Positions 22,843 through 36,042 of a DNA stretch of 64,000 bases are shown piece after piece. The DNA comes from Anagrus nilaparvatae. Its lineage: Eukaryota > Arthropoda > Insecta > Hymenoptera > Mymaridae. The stretch's first letter is position 1. Each line of letters begins with the position of its first letter. Location: NCBI GenBank assembly GCA_022575985.1, contig JAKSXM010000272.1:31141501-31205500 (forward strand). The letters are read 5' to 3'. The position numbers and the translations under genes are program-made. The notes under the pieces were generated by a model. The model did not search any database. It was given only the letters and a program-made list of their open reading frames with translations, and was not told where the DNA came from.

Positions 22843-24018
22843 TCAGGGCTCAATGTTATAAAATAGGGTTTCCTCGAAATCTTCCGTATAACCCTTAGTA
22901 TAGGCCTGGAACATGGTTTTGTATGCGATTTTTGAAAGCATATCCATGGAAATTTTCGACGGTAATTTTAGTTTTTGGGGTCGCTGATTCCTAATCCGAA
23001 GTCCGTTTTGACCTAACGTGGTCCAATTTTGCGTAATTGCCCATTTTAGGTCATTTTTAACGTTTTTTTGCCATTTTTTTTTAAAATTTTTAATATATTA
23101 CCATTTTTCTCACACTACACTAATGTTTTTTGGGTCTCTATACCTAATTATCATACCTACTCATACAAAAAATAAAAGGTGGGCCATAATAGGGATTCTT
23201 AGGCTATTTTTCAAGCTTTTTGGGCTAATGTTAGCTATTTTTATGCAATTTTTTTCTACAGCTTGTGGTTTTCGGGTCACTAAACGCAAATAACACATCT
23301 TTTAATTTATCTTAAACATAAAAAAAATTAGAAATAAAGTAAATCATACTTTTTTTAATTAAAAAATTTTTTTAAATTCGATTTTTTTAAGTATTTTCTC
23401 TCGCCTTCCATAGGTGGCAACCAACGTGGCAACATTTCTGTGTTAGACGGCACGAGAGGTAAAGACGGCCCTGCTTATAAAGCATATTTTTCCAAGCAAA
23501 TACAACTCCATTAATGATTATATACCCAAATATTTTTCACTTTTACACGTTTATTTGTCAAAAATTACCAATTTTTTCAATTTTATGCAATACGTGTATT
23601 AAAAAGTATCAAAATGTAGTTTAATTGATTAAAAAACAAATTGGTTCTAATGTTCTAGTCATAAATAATTTTAAATAGGAGTTCAAATTTAAAATGAAAA
23701 CATGTTAAACAATAAGTTGGTAATATAATTATAAATATTTAAGTACTTTGACATTTTTCATTCATTAACCAGGTCCTATTTCCTTAAAGTTATTCAAAAC
23801 GCATAAAAAAATCAAATTATACTTTAATATCTTCATTTAATTACTTTAAATGACATTTATAAATTTTTTTAATTTATTTTTTCATTCCACAGATTTCTGA
23901 AGATCGATTTAGATCTATTTAAATCTCCAGTGATCAAAAGTGATCTGCGGAGATCTAAAGAGATCTACAGAAAATTCGTCGAGATCATAGATAAAAAATA
24001 ATATATAAAATATAATAC

Positions 24019-24129
24019 CTGCAACTTTCTTTAAAAACATTGGAGAACCGTAACTTTTTACTAGCCCAGCTGAGTTAATGATGGTAATTCGATTGCCAAG
24101 AATATCAGCTTCCTCCATGTTATGAGTCC
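24019..24129 (-). pseudogene. orphan exon of an ABCA-type ABC transporter ATPase
   Basis: Read on the reverse strand from an AG acceptor (24130-24131) to a GT donor after 24019, the exon encodes THNMEEADILGNRITIIN followed by GSPMFLKK. This matches the segment after Walker B in ABC subfamily A nucleotide-binding domains: the H-loop THxMEEAD, a D-loop-distal strand and the GSxxFLK motif. The usual GDRI reads GNRI. No other ABCA exon (Walker A, signature, transmembrane segments) was found within several kb on either side. It is therefore either a relic or one exon of a gene with very long introns. Family assignment is firm, functional state is not. Confidence 0.6.
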
Positions 24130-26888
24130 CTAATTAGCTCTAGGTTTTGAGAGTGGGTTAATTGTTAACTTGGTTGAATGGGTCTCAAAGCCAGGAGTAA
24201 ATTGTAGATCTAGAAGAGTTTCCTTGTACATACAAGATCAAAATCTATATTTTGTACCTTGATTAATAAAATACTCGATAAAATATGTAGCTGCAATGAA
24301 AATATTCTTTTTTAAATCCATACTGACCCTTTAAAGCTATACTTTATTTACCTTTTTATCATTGATAAACCCAGAATAATAAGTTTTTGAAACATTTGTA
24401 ATTTGAATTCCAGGAGTCAAAGTGGTTCGAAAAATTTAACATCATAAGAGTCCAAAATTTCTTCATTGTAATAAACGCTTTTTTTATTTTTTAAATATTG
24501 AAATTATTGAAAATAAAAATTGAATCGAGGAAATTTATTGAAATTAAGGAAAATAGAATAAACATAAACAGCCATGATAATATGCAAAAACATTTGAAAA
24601 ATAGAAAATATACAAATCATCTCATTTCAGGTTGACTGGGTCTAAATAAATTGTTAAATGTACTCCAGTTGCTATGGGTTAATTTATAAAATTTTGATTT
24701 GAGAATTTTTTATAGAGGTTAAGCTACAGAGTACACTGTAAAAAAATACAGTAATTTTTACTATTTGTATAGCAATAAAAAATAAAAATATATATATATA
24801 TAATAATTTAGTTGTCTGTATTGTTTATTTTTAAAAACAAGTAATATATGGTGTATGATAAATTAATTAAGTAATACATTCAATTGAATAGTCGCGTGCA
24901 ATTCGAGGTCAATGTCTGAATGTATATGACATTTTAACTCGAATGTACATGAGTTAAACTATAAATTATTTCGCTCAGCTGGAAAAATTACGTGTTTTTC
25001 AATCTTTAAGCAATTTTAACGAATTTTTGAGCTAAAGTTTTTATAACGAGCTTTATTCTGCCTAAACGTTTAAGTTTTTAACAAAACTATGAAATATTGG
25101 TTTTTGTTCAATATAAAATCAGAAAATAATTTCCCGCATTTGTGCAAAATAAAAAGTAGGTACATTTTAAAAGTATACGCGTACCACAAATAAGATTAAC
25201 TAATTTTCCTACAGATCCTTAATATTTGAAAAAAAAAATAAAAAAATAAATAGCAAGCATTCGAAAAGATCGTTTTAAAGCGTTAAAAATTTTCAGATCT
25301 CCACTCATATAGATACATCGAAGTTAAAAATTAGTCAATGTTGCGTGCAGAAAATAAGTTGCAATTATTTTGATAATATAATAATTTTTCTTTTGATTCA
25401 AATCTATAAATAGAATGTTGATTTATTTATTGTCTGGTTCAGTAATTAAAATGTTTTTTTATTTGAATAAATATTCATTACATATACAGTGTTTATTCAT
25501 AAATTAAATGAATACGCAAATCAATTTAAATTAGAAATATAAATCACAATGAATAAATTTTTTATTGCAGTAATGAGTAATGAAATATTGCATACTTATT
25601 AGCATTATCCATCCATCCATATTCAACTATAAGCATATAAAATTATGAAATTTCTCTTCATTATGACGAAGCAGATGTTTTTATTTTGGACTGAGGGCCG
25701 ATTGAGTGCTCTGTCACTAAGTTACAATGTCAAATTCCTGTATATTCGCCCTTTTTTTATACAATTCAGCTCACCGGACGACCAGATCATTGTAGAATAA
25801 AAGTTTTGCGCTCTTGATTCTGATCATCGTCATATTTCACAAAGAATGGCACTTGGCAACTAATTTTTTTATGCCTAACTGAATTAATTCACTATTCTCG
25901 TATGCTTACTACCAAAGATATTATATTTCAAGAATTTAATAATACATGAATTAAGTCACGTAGAGTGGATCTGTAGATGGATCATAAATATTTAAATCTA
26001 ATGATATACATTTAGTTTTTTTTCGCGTGCAGAATCTACATCAGTTTTTTATGCGCTTGCTTAAAGTTTACAAAAAAATATTCTAATGTTCTATACAAGA
26101 ATTGTACAGAAAATTTTCCTGTTTTTTTTTTTGTTGCGAAAATCAGTTTTTTTTATTAATTAACAATAAACTCAAATGTAAATCGTAAGGAAAAAAAACT
26201 CGAACTGCATACATAACGTGAAAGCAAAATCATATTTTTTTTTCTTCGAGCAAATAATGTCTCGTGAGATAAATTTATAAATTATGTAACAAAATTTAAA
26301 TAAAAAATAGTTTATATTGACTGCTCCAGATTTTCTTTGAAATTTTAGTCAAAGTTTAGGATGCTTTCTGACAAGATCCTCAAAAACTTGCTACAACCAT
26401 TATTCAGAGCCATAAAGGAAGCTAAACATTAAAGAAAAAAAAAATTCTAAAAAGGAAACTAAAACTTATCACGGATTAGGCCAAAAATATTGTAAGCACC
26501 GTGGGCGAAAAACTTAAGTTTTTTAGAGACTATTGTGAACACATAGCACTCACTGAAATTAATTTGGTAAGAAGCTAGTTTATTTTTTTCTTCGGGATAC
26601 TCGATACCATTAACTTGAACAACTCCGTATATAAAAATCAAACAAATGCGTGAAAGTAAACTTACACGTGCTATCTGATTGGTAAGTCTATATTGAAAAT
26701 TTAAATTTTTTTCTCTTTTACAACTTTTTACTATAGAATATTGAATACATTAATATATTATTATGTCATGAACTAAAAAATTTAAATAATTTTTCCAATC
26801 AGGATTCAATCAGACTAACTAAAAGTAATTATTTTTTTAATTTTTCGTTATTAGATTCCCTGAGCCTAATAATTTTATTATCTTTTTT
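24130..26888. other. intergenic, no gene supported
   Basis: AT-rich sequence without a convincing exon. A half-copy of a MITE end (ACACTGTAAAAAAATACAG) is at about 24733. 26458-26560 is a diverged copy of the GGCAAAAAATAxTGTAAGC module. A (TA)n run is at 24790-24802. Confidence 0.5.
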
Positions 26889-29800
26889 GGGTAATTCCAT
26901 GGATAAAACGCACAAAATGATATGCCAGGTCTCAAAAATAAGAAATTTGGTTTTTTTTCGATAAAACAACTTAAAAATAGACGATTCCCCGAATTTGAAG
27001 GTTTTCTATAAATTTTGAAGGGTGCTATTCTGATTTAAAGTTTTTTGGTCAAATTTCTCTCCTCAGCCACAATTTTTGAAAATCCCGTAAAAAAAGCTCT
27101 AAAAAACGTTAAAGAAAGAAAAAAAAGTAGGTTTTCGATATAAAATTTGATGAAAAATTCGAATTCTCAGTCAGATTTTTCCTACTCTATGTCAATTCGC
27201 GGGAAAATTTAAATTTGTGTTAAACTTTAAGTGAAAATAACTCAAAAGTTTCCCGCTAAAAAAAAAAAAAATTTTTTCTCAAAATCTTCAAAAATTGCAT
27301 ATATTTTCCTGAAAAAAATTTCCCGAGAGTAATTTTTGTTTTAAGCGAGTAATACCGATTTTCGTTTTTTTCAATTTTGACTTATTTTGCTGATTTCCCG
27401 CTAAGTCACGTGACCAAATGAAAATCTGACAAAAAATTTGAATCTGCGGGAAATTTTACACAGGTATAGTAATTTTGGTATCCTTTGAATGATACATCTC
27501 AATTTTACTATTTAATTAAAATGGTTTATTAAAATATAGAAAAAATGAAAATTTATAAAATGGGATTTTCTTGATTTTTTTAAATTTTTAGCCTAAAAAT
27601 CATGTAAAATCTAAAAATAAAAATACTTCTTTTGGAAAAAACAAAAGTTATGTCTATTATTAATAAAAAATAAATTTTTTTTAAGTTTATATTTTATTTT
27701 CTATCAAAATAGCTATTTATTAAACAAGGGATAAAATATTGGTTTTGACTTTGTAGATTAAGAGATAGCTATGGTAAAGTGTGCGTGTATTTAAGACACT
27801 TGAATCTTCGATCAGACGTAGAAAACACCAAAACTTACTAACCTTCTATGAAAAATTTTTTTCCCCAGCGGTGTCCAAAAAAATTATGAGTTGCTAAAGT
27901 TGGCCAATTTCGGGCAAAAAAAAAGTGAAGTTAAGACACCTCGGAATAGTCTAATATTTTAGATAAAGCCAAAACGTACGAGGTTTACATTTGAAATTTT
28001 TTTGTATCTGGTGTTTTAAGGAGGGAGTCGGGCCCTGGAAGGTTTAAAATGGTCAAAATCAGAAATATTACTTGAAAGGGAATCTAGCACCAATAACCGG
28101 CTTGAGAAGACTTACTATAAAAGGCTTACTATAGGTTTTTTGGATCGCTGAACACGAGCATTGGGGTCATTTGGTAAAGAAAATTGCGCTTCACCCTTAA
28201 ATTTGCAAAAACTACCCCCAAAAGGGTGTATTTTTGATGTTATCACCTTCTGAGTCAATAGATTTATCCATGAGTCGGTTTCCAAGGGTTTTTAGGGTCG
28301 TTAATTAAGAATCTTGATGATTTTTTAAGGTAACATTAATGCTTAACCCCTAAATTACCGAAAACTACCCCCATAAGGGGTGTTTTTGATGTTTCTGCAC
28401 TTTTTGCGTCAAGAATAGGTCCACAAGGGTTTTTTGGGTAGCTGAAAACGAATTTCATGGATTTCTTAATGAAAAATTAATATTTCACCCTTATATTAGC
28501 TAAAGCTACCTCCAAAAGGGAAGCCCTTTGGGCCTAGTCTGAACTCTTTGGACCTAACCTTAACGCAAAAAGTTTGAATATAGCAAAAACGCCCTTTAGA
28601 GGGTAAAATATTAATTTTTCATTAAAAAATCCATGAAATTCGTTTTCAGCTACCCAAAAAACCCTTGTAGACCTATTCTTGACGCAAAAAGTCCAGAAAC
28701 AGCAAAAACACCCCTTATGGGGGTAGTTTTCGGTAATTTAGGGGTTAAATATTAATGTTACCTTAAAAAATCATCAAGATTCTTAATTAGCGACCCTAAA
28801 AACCCTTGGAAACCAATTCTTGGATAAATCTATTGACTCAGAAGGTGATGACATCAAAAATACAGCCTTTAGGGGGTAGTTTTTGAAAATTTAAGGGTGA
28901 AACGCAATTTTCTTTACTAAATGACCCCAATTTTCGTGTTCAGTGACCCAAACAACCTATACTAGAGCAAATCTCGTATTCGCAACCGTAAGTGTAAGCA
29001 AACCCGTATTTTGACTGGAGTACCGTTTTTCGTAATTTTCCTTATTTTAGGGGTAGTTTGTACCCCCTAAAATTGGTCCTTATTCGCCTAATTTTAGTTT
29101 AATATCTAATAACCACAATATTTATTTAATTACTCTTGAAAAATTACAATCATTTAGTTATCTTAGCTTTAGTCCCAAAGTATTGCAAAAAACCCCGTAA
29201 AAAGGGGTAATTTTTTCCCATTTGAGGGTGTTCCCAGATTTTTTTCTAGATTTGGACCCCGGATTCGGATTCAGCGACCCCAAAAAACCTATAGTAAGCC
29301 TTTTCTCAAGCCGGTTATTGGTGCCAGATTCCCTTTCAAGTAATATTTCTGATTTTGACCATTTTAAACCTTCCAGGGCCCGACTCCCTCCTTAAAACAC
29401 CAGATACAAAAAAATTTCAAATGTAAACCTCGTACGTTTTGGCTTTATCTAAAATATTAGACTATTTCGAGGTGTCTTAACTTCACTTTTTTTTTGCCCA
29501 AAATTGGCCAACTTTAGCAACTCATAACTTTTTTGGATACCGCTGGGGAAAAAAAATTTAAATGGAAGGTTAGTACGTTTTGGGGTTTTCTACGTCTGAA
29601 CAAAAATTCATGCAGTTGTATGCACGAGCGAGCAAAGCGAGCGAGTGCAGACAGCATGCAAAAGTCGAACCCAATATTTTTTCCCGTGTTCTAAAATATA
29701 GTTTTACATATAATGGGCAAAAAAGCCGTTAACGCAGGGCAGAAAATAGGCTTTTTTTGCCCTAGATATGTAAATGTCTATAAATAGTTAAAAATGTACC

Positions 29801-29968
29801 CAAAAATCAAGAAAATCCCATTTTATAAATTTTATTTTTTCTATATTTTTTAAACCTTCAAATTCGGGGAATCATCTATTTTTAAGTTGTTTTATCGAAA
29901 AAAAAAACAAATTTCTTATTTCTGAGACCTGGCATATCATTTTGTGCGTTTTATCCATGGAATCACCC
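26889..29968. repeat. 3.1 kb palindromic composite fold-back element
   Basis: The left end GGGTAATTCCATGG and the right end CCATGGAATCACCC pair, followed inward by ATAAAACGCACAAAATGATA and its inverse. Further matching blocks lie at 27790-28080 and 29310-29600 (AAGTTAAGACACCTCGGA; AATCTAGCACCAATAACCGG) and at 28120-28540 and 28570-29000 (tandem monomers with ACTACCCCCAAAAGGG and GGGTAGCTGAAAACGAATTT). The centre is near 28550. A single TACTCCAGTCAAAATACGGG terminus in inverted form sits at about 29000-29023 inside the right arm, so the structure is composite. No transposase. Confidence 0.8.
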
Positions 29969-30953
29969 TTTTGTAAAATCCAATCTAGATCAGATTTAGT
30001 TATTTTTATACGAAGGAACTCTCAAGAGTAAAGATTTTTAAAGTAATTTTTTTATTTATCACCCGATAATAATTTAATAAGATAAATTTTTATTTATCGG
30101 TCTGCATGGGTAAACAATTATCATTCTTGGAAAGTAAAGTTTTTTTTATAAAATGACTAGCTTTCTTCAGTCCTAATCGTTAATACAATAGTAGAGACGT
30201 TTGAAATTTTTCTCAAGTCATGGGAGTATCAAAATTTCGGACCCTTTAACTGAAATTTACTATTACTCAAGGAAAATATGTGCATTATATAATATTTTTT
30301 CAAAAAATATAAAATATAAATAATTATTTTATTATGCACAATGCTCTTAATTTTTTCATTAATAATTTCATTTCCAATAAAAATATTCAAGAGTTTATTA
30401 TTCATTTTTTTTATTTTTAACTATCTACCCAAGAAAGAAAAGTTTTGAAATCGCCTTTTCAAGTTTTAGTCTACATGAAAAATAAATTTGATGTCGACTC
30501 AAAATGCCGAAATAAGTTTGGGTCTTCTGAAATCGAATTTCACGAAAACTTGCAAAATCTATAAGCTAAGTGTGTAACAATTTTACAAGTTCGTGAAACA
30601 CGATTTTTATTTTATATCACTTTTTATCAAGTTTTATACATTCGTGAAAAATAAAAAATAATCTTTTTTTTTGCAACGAATTTGGTCATAAAATATTCAA
30701 ATACGTTTTAAAAATTTATTTTAAAAGAATCTTTTTTACGTATTTCTTTACTTCAATATTTCCATATTTCTTTATTCAGTGTGTAAAGTAAGATGCTGTT
30801 TTTTCTTTATTTTTCAAAATAAAAAAATAAAAATCTGCATTTTAGAACAATTAATTAATATTTTTAATTTTTGATTAATTATTTTATAAAAATTTTTAAT
30901 AAATGATTAATTATTTGATAGGTTTTGTGGAGGAAAAAGAGAAAAAAGTAACA
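29969..30953. other. AT-rich upstream region of the small secreted-protein gene
   Basis: No exon or clear promoter motif was recognised. Short stretches near 30440-30780 repeat AAGTTTT and TCGTGAAA phrases, probably a decayed repeat. A 5' untranslated exon of the gene starting at 30954 could lie here. Confidence 0.4.
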
Positions 30954-31849
30954 ATGACTTGGACAATAATTTTCCTTATAACTTTACTATCAACAATATC
31001 GTTTGGACACGATATCGATCAGGTATGGTAAAACAATAAAATTTCTCATTTCTCGTTAATTGGCGAATCTTTTTAGAAAGCATCCGATGAACGAGACTCT
31101 ACTGATTTAAAGACCCGTATCAACAGAATTGGTGAATTATTGAACCAAGAATCGGGACATATGGTAGAAGTTAAAAAGTTAAAAATATTCATTTATTTCT
31201 TATTATAATAGGTATAAAATATAATAATTACGAATAATTTTCCAGATACGTTCAAGACACCATTGACATTCTGATTAAATATATCAGCGATCTAAAATCA
31301 TTAGACTCTTCCGAGGTAATAGTTTTAAATAATTTACACATTATACAAATTAGTGAGTGAAAACTTACGTTCCTCTTTAATCGTCATGTAACATTTTATA
31401 ACTTTTCCAAGCTTATCAGCCTTCAGCCTTAAATAATATCCCTATATTCTTTTTTTTCGCACCTGACATGAGTGGCTCATTAAATTCTATAAGAAAAGCC
31501 CCAAAATATATTTGATACAATAAATATTAAATTATCCTTGTTTAGTTTATTCGAAGATACAACCACAAGAAGGTATTTCCAATATCTCTTAAAATCATGG
31601 ACTAAATAAGAATATCTGATTGCATCAGGAATATAAAACTTGAACTCCCCTAGCAGTTCCCTTTATTAATTTATTTTCTTGCCTGATAACATCAAATTGA
31701 ATTTTTTTATTTTTCAGTTAACCACAAGACTTGACCAATTTATTGATGCAGTTAATGCTTTGAAAGCAGAATTAAAGAAAATGAAAACCGTTGACTCGGC
31801 AGTTGATGATAAACAGCGTAATGATGACAAAATAAAATATACATATTAA
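30954..31849 (+). CDS. small secreted, cysteine-free helical protein, unknown function
   Basis: Four exons fit in phase: 30954-31022, 31077-31177, 31246-31315, 31718-31849 (TAA). They give 123 residues. Residues 1-18 (MTWTIIFLITLLSTISFG) form a clean signal peptide. The mature chain is strongly charged, lacks cysteine, and from about residue 35 to 98 alternates hydrophobic and charged positions as in amphipathic helices or a coiled coil (YVQDTIDILIKYISDLKSL; LDQFIDAVNALKAELKKM). The tail is polar (DDKQRNDDKIKYTY). The donor of exon 2 was set at 31177 because the earlier GT at 31164 would put exon 3 out of frame. AACAATG gives a reasonable start context. I do not recognise a family; a lineage-specific secreted effector, haemolymph or gland protein would all fit. 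Confidence 0.65.
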
Positions 31850-32553
31850 CAAGACGATCCTTCGTCAGACTAGGTTTTAAGAAAATTTATCAAAATATCA
31901 TTTTGAATGGATTAAAATTAAAATTAAAATAACATTGCAAAGAAAAAATTGGACTTTTATTTTTATCCACAAAAAAACCCTACCTTTTTTGCATTAGTTG
32001 CAACCACATTGATACAGAAAAAAAAAATTTACTTTGAACTTTTCCAACGTTTTTATGACCAATAAAACCCATTTACTATATTTACAATTTAGAAGTATAG
32101 AAAACGATAAAGCCAATTATTTATATAAAATTTAAAAATTGGTAATTTTGAACATTTTAGGAATTTTTGGCCATTTAGTTTTATCGTTCAACTACAATAT
32201 ATCCTATGCCGACAGTTCGAAATAAAATAGACTTCCCAGCAGTTGAACTCTCCTTAAGAAAGCTACTAATACCTTAAAATAATTTAAGAATCCTTTAAGA
32301 AACCGGAGTTTTTATGGACAATAAAAAAATTAATGGACAATAACATTTTAGTCAAACGTGATCCATAAGGCTTGTGCACATGGTGGATTTAAAAGAAATA
32401 TAGACCATTGCAATTTCAGTTTTTTAGCTTTTTAATTACTAACTTTTTGGTCCTTTTTCTGAAAAATGTTCGAGTTTCCCGTTACAGCCCAATTCAGGTC
32501 AGATTCAGACATTTTTTAATGTCTTGAGTTCCTACAACAAAATAAAGTGTAGA
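31850..32553. other. intergenic, no gene supported
   Basis: AT-rich 3' flank of the small secreted gene. No exon, RNA gene or clear repeat boundary seen. Confidence 0.4.
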
Positions 32554-33577
32554 TTACTCCAGTCAAATCTCGGGGGGGGGGAGGTGGTATTGTTTGTGGC
32601 CGCCACCAGATTTGGTCTACTATAGGTTTTTTGGGTCTCTGAACATGAAAATCGGGGTCTTTTCTATGCGCAATTGGGGCTTGACCCTTAAATTAGCCAA
32701 AACTACCCCTGAAAGGGGTGTTTTTTCAACTTTTGCTCTAGCCCTCCAAGATTTGGTCTAATAAAGATTTTTGGGGTCGCTGATCACGAATATTGAAGTT
32801 ATAACTATGAAAAATTACCCCTTCACCCTTAAATTGGCCAAAACTATCCCTAAAAGGGGTGTTTTCGCTACTTTCGCTCTATCCCTCCAAGATTCGACCT
32901 AATAGGGTTTTTTGGGTCGCTGATCACAAAAATTGATGTCTTTTCAATTAAAACTTAACTCTTCACCCTTAAATTAGCCAAAACTACCCCTAAAAGGGGT
33001 GTTTTCGCTACTTTCGCTCTAGCCCTCCAAGATTTGGTGTTACAGGGTTTTTTAGGTCACTGATCACGAAAATCACGTTTTTTTCAATTAAAAATTAGGT
33101 CTTCACCCTTAAATTTGATAAAACTACTCTTAAAATGTTTTTTTCACTTATATGTGAGTTTTGGGTCGCTGATCACGAATTTCGGTAATTATTTTTATGA
33201 AAAATTAATATTTCATTCTTAAATGATCAAAACCTACTCCTAAAAAGGGTGTTTTTGTACATAATTTGTGCGAAAATACCAAAGAAACCCTTGTAGGGGT
33301 AGTTTTTAGTAATTTAAGGGTGAAATATTAATTTTACCTAAAAAAACCACAAAAATTCTTAATCAGTGACCCGGAAAACCCCTATGTGTGAATATATTAT
33401 AAATATCCCATTTTGAGGGTAGTTTTTGCTAATTTAAGGATGAAGCACTAATTTCTTTACAATATATGACCCCGAAATTCGTGATTTTGTGATCAGCGAC
33501 CCAAAAAACCTATACTAAACCAAATCTGGTGGTTGATAGTAACAACAGTTACCCCCTTCGTATTTAGGTTGGAGTAA
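32554..33577. repeat. fold-back element of the TACTCCAGTCAAA family
   Basis: It starts TTACTCCAGTCAAATCTCGG and ends with the diverged inverse GGTTGGAGTAA. The left arm has about four tandem units of 130-140 bp, each with GGGTCGCTGATCACGAA or a variant and ACTACCCCTAAAAGGGGTGT. The right arm has only about two. The unequal arms repeat the pattern seen at 5844-7247. Confidence 0.8.
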
Positions 33578-34726
33578 TAATTGATTTTTTTGAGTGCGAT
33601 ATTTACACCTTATGCCGGGTGTGATAACTCAAAAACTAACCATTTCTGTGCTTTTTTCCCCGGGAAACTATTGCTCAGAATGACATTAAGAATATTATAT
33701 TAAATTTTTAGCTAATTTGGCCGGGGCCCAATTTCCATAAGATTTATGCGGGGTCCTTTCCCGCTCTAGTCCGTTTTAAGGCATTTTGGATATTCTTTTA
33801 GTCTTCAGTTTACCCAAATGGCAATTATGTTTTTTGTTGCAAAAAAATTATATTCCTAAAATGTTGTTCCCCTTGTTAAAATTTTTGCTTTCGTCCATTT
33901 CAAATCTTGAAACAATAAAAGAATGGCCAAAATGTTCTAAAATGGGATATATATAGTCCCTATGTTATTTACGAACCAACATTTAAAAAATTGTCAAAAA
34001 TGACTTAAATTTCGTAGCAATGGAAAACGTGAGCATTTTTGGAAGAGGGGGCCAAAAAATTGAATGCACTATGCACCAGGCCAGGCCAGCTGGGCCGCGT
34101 ATGGACTATTTGAGGTTACGAGTAAACTGAAGAGAAGGTTACATTATATTGGTTTAAAAAATGTTTGCAATAACGATATAAATGTAATTGATTTTGAAAT
34201 TAATGTTTTAATTAAGTCGTATAAATATATAAATAAAGTAGAAATTAATTTTTTTCATTGTTCGTATTAATTAAAATGTATAATAGGTCAGTTGTCAATT
34301 AAAAACAAGTACATAAACGACTATAAATAATTATAATTTTTAAATTGTAATTTCTGATTCATTGAAACAATACATTGACTTTACAATGACAAAAATAGAT
34401 TGACAGCTAATTGATATATCTTTTTTTTTATTTTTATTTTTATTTTTATAATTTAATACAAACTCTACTAATTCATCTTTCATTTTTTTATATTCATTGC
34501 TATCGAATTCTTGGAAAAATTTATTTGATTAGATATAGTTTAATAAATTTTTAAGGAAAAATACTGGGTCGATGATAAAGAAATTTATAAAGACCAATTT
34601 ATTTTTTTTGTCTTGCTAAATTTAATTAATTTTTTTATGATAACTTTAATCAAATGGAAATTACGACTTAGATAGAGAATAAAAAAATTTTCTGATGACT
34701 TTTTAAACTTTCGTTTATTAATTAAT
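33578..34726. other. intergenic, no gene supported
   Basis: No recognisable gene. A GC-rich patch at about 34075-34110 (CAGGCCAGCTGGGCC) lies within an unconvincing short open frame. T-rich tracts lie near 34420-34450. Confidence 0.4.
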
Positions 34727-34938
34727 TACACTGAAAAAAAAATCCGATTGCCACTGTCAGAATTGTTCCGGTTACGCTGACCCGAATTTTTTCTTATTTT
34801 AAATTTTTATTTAAGTTCCACCACGCCGCGGTGCTCGCGTTGTAAATAGGTAAAAATCTTTTTTTTTTAATTTTCTTTGCGTTTCAAGTCATTTGCAATC
34901 GCTTATGAGAAACGGAACCGGAATTTTTTTTCAGTGTA
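34727..34938. repeat. MITE, ends TACACTGAAAAAAAA
   Basis: TACACTGAAAAAAAAATCCG at the left pairs with AATTTTTTTTCAGTGTA at the right. Inside, GTTCCGGTTACG and GAAACGGAACCGG also pair. The same end motif (TACACTGAAAAAAAATTCCG) opens the much larger element at 45472. Confidence 0.8.
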
Positions 34939-36042
34939 CTATTTCTTATAAGTCTTTTACATTAGATAAATTATACTTTTGTAATTTGTTGGTCCATGTA
35001 GATACACCAGCTATAATAGCTTTTCTTCCATTTACATAATATGAGGGGTACCCTGGGAATCCGATAATGGGATTTGGAATAATTTTAATTTAGGGACTTG
35101 GAGTAATTTCAAGTAATTGGAAAATATTTTTATGTAAGCCCAAATAAAAGAAAATTTTTTCCCAATCCTAATTTATGCGAATACATCAAAAATAATAGTT
35201 TTAAATTTATGAAGGCGTGGATCTCATAAAGGTTTTGTGAAGAGAAAATACTGAATAAACATGTGATCGTGCCTGAAATAAAAATCCCTTCTTTTTTTAT
35301 AATTCTTTGCGAATTTTGATTGTAAAATTGAGACAGCATTCTAAGTAAAAAGCAAAAATTTTTTTTTTTAAACGATTAAAAAAAAGCCAAGGAACCAGGA
35401 ACCCTTTTCATGAATTGAAATAAATTCAAACGAAAATCCAATATTATAATTTTATAACTATAAAAGTGCGTTTAAAACGTTGACCTGTATATTGACCGGA
35501 AATTTAAAAACTTATTAAAAATACCGTTAAATTTATGTACGTCACTAATTTAATATACAATAAGAAAGTGAAATTCCTCTTTAAAGAAATGCTAAAATAT
35601 GTCTTTGGATTTAAAGAAAATATTTATCTAATATCCTTCATCGTTTTGATATTTTCGTGAATACTGAAAGAAGAATAATAATTCTTGTAGACTGATCAGA
35701 ATGTAGAAAGTGGACTACAAAAATTAGTTAAGAGAGACAAGAAGAAGAGTTGAAAATATCAAAATAAATATCACGAATCAGCAACGTTGTCTTCAAAGTT
35801 TACGAGCTATTTACAGGTGTCTAAATGTTAGTGTCCCATTCTCAGAATTAAAGGAGAATTGAATGAGAAAACTATCCAACTATTAATAACATGATGTTGA
35901 TAAAATATGACGTATTATTGATAAATTATTTTCAAAGATAACTTTAATAAAAATAAATTAGAACCTTATCAATAATACAATTCTGATATAAAACAATAAA
36001 AATAAAAAAATTATTTATTTTTCCTTCTACTATGTAGCTTGG
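34939..36042. other. intergenic, no gene supported
   Basis: AT-rich sequence; no exon or repeat boundary recognised. The short open frame on the reverse strand near 35130-35339 shows no domain. Confidence 0.4.

Larger units (their letters stand above)
20943..23473. mobile_element. non-autonomous hAT-like DNA transposon with target-site duplication
   Basis: The left terminus CAGGGCCGTCTTTAC (20943-20957) and right terminus GTAAAGACGGCCCTG (23459-23473) are a perfect 15-bp inverted pair. CTTATAA stands directly outside both ends (20936-20942 and 23474-23480), so the boundaries are intact. CAGGG-type ends with a 7-8 bp duplication are typical of hAT elements. No transposase frame remains. The body has been colonised by other repeats: a copy of the AACCGGTTTG repeat, a C-rich minisatellite (21715-21960) and a fold-back (22067-22842). 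Confidence 0.8.
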
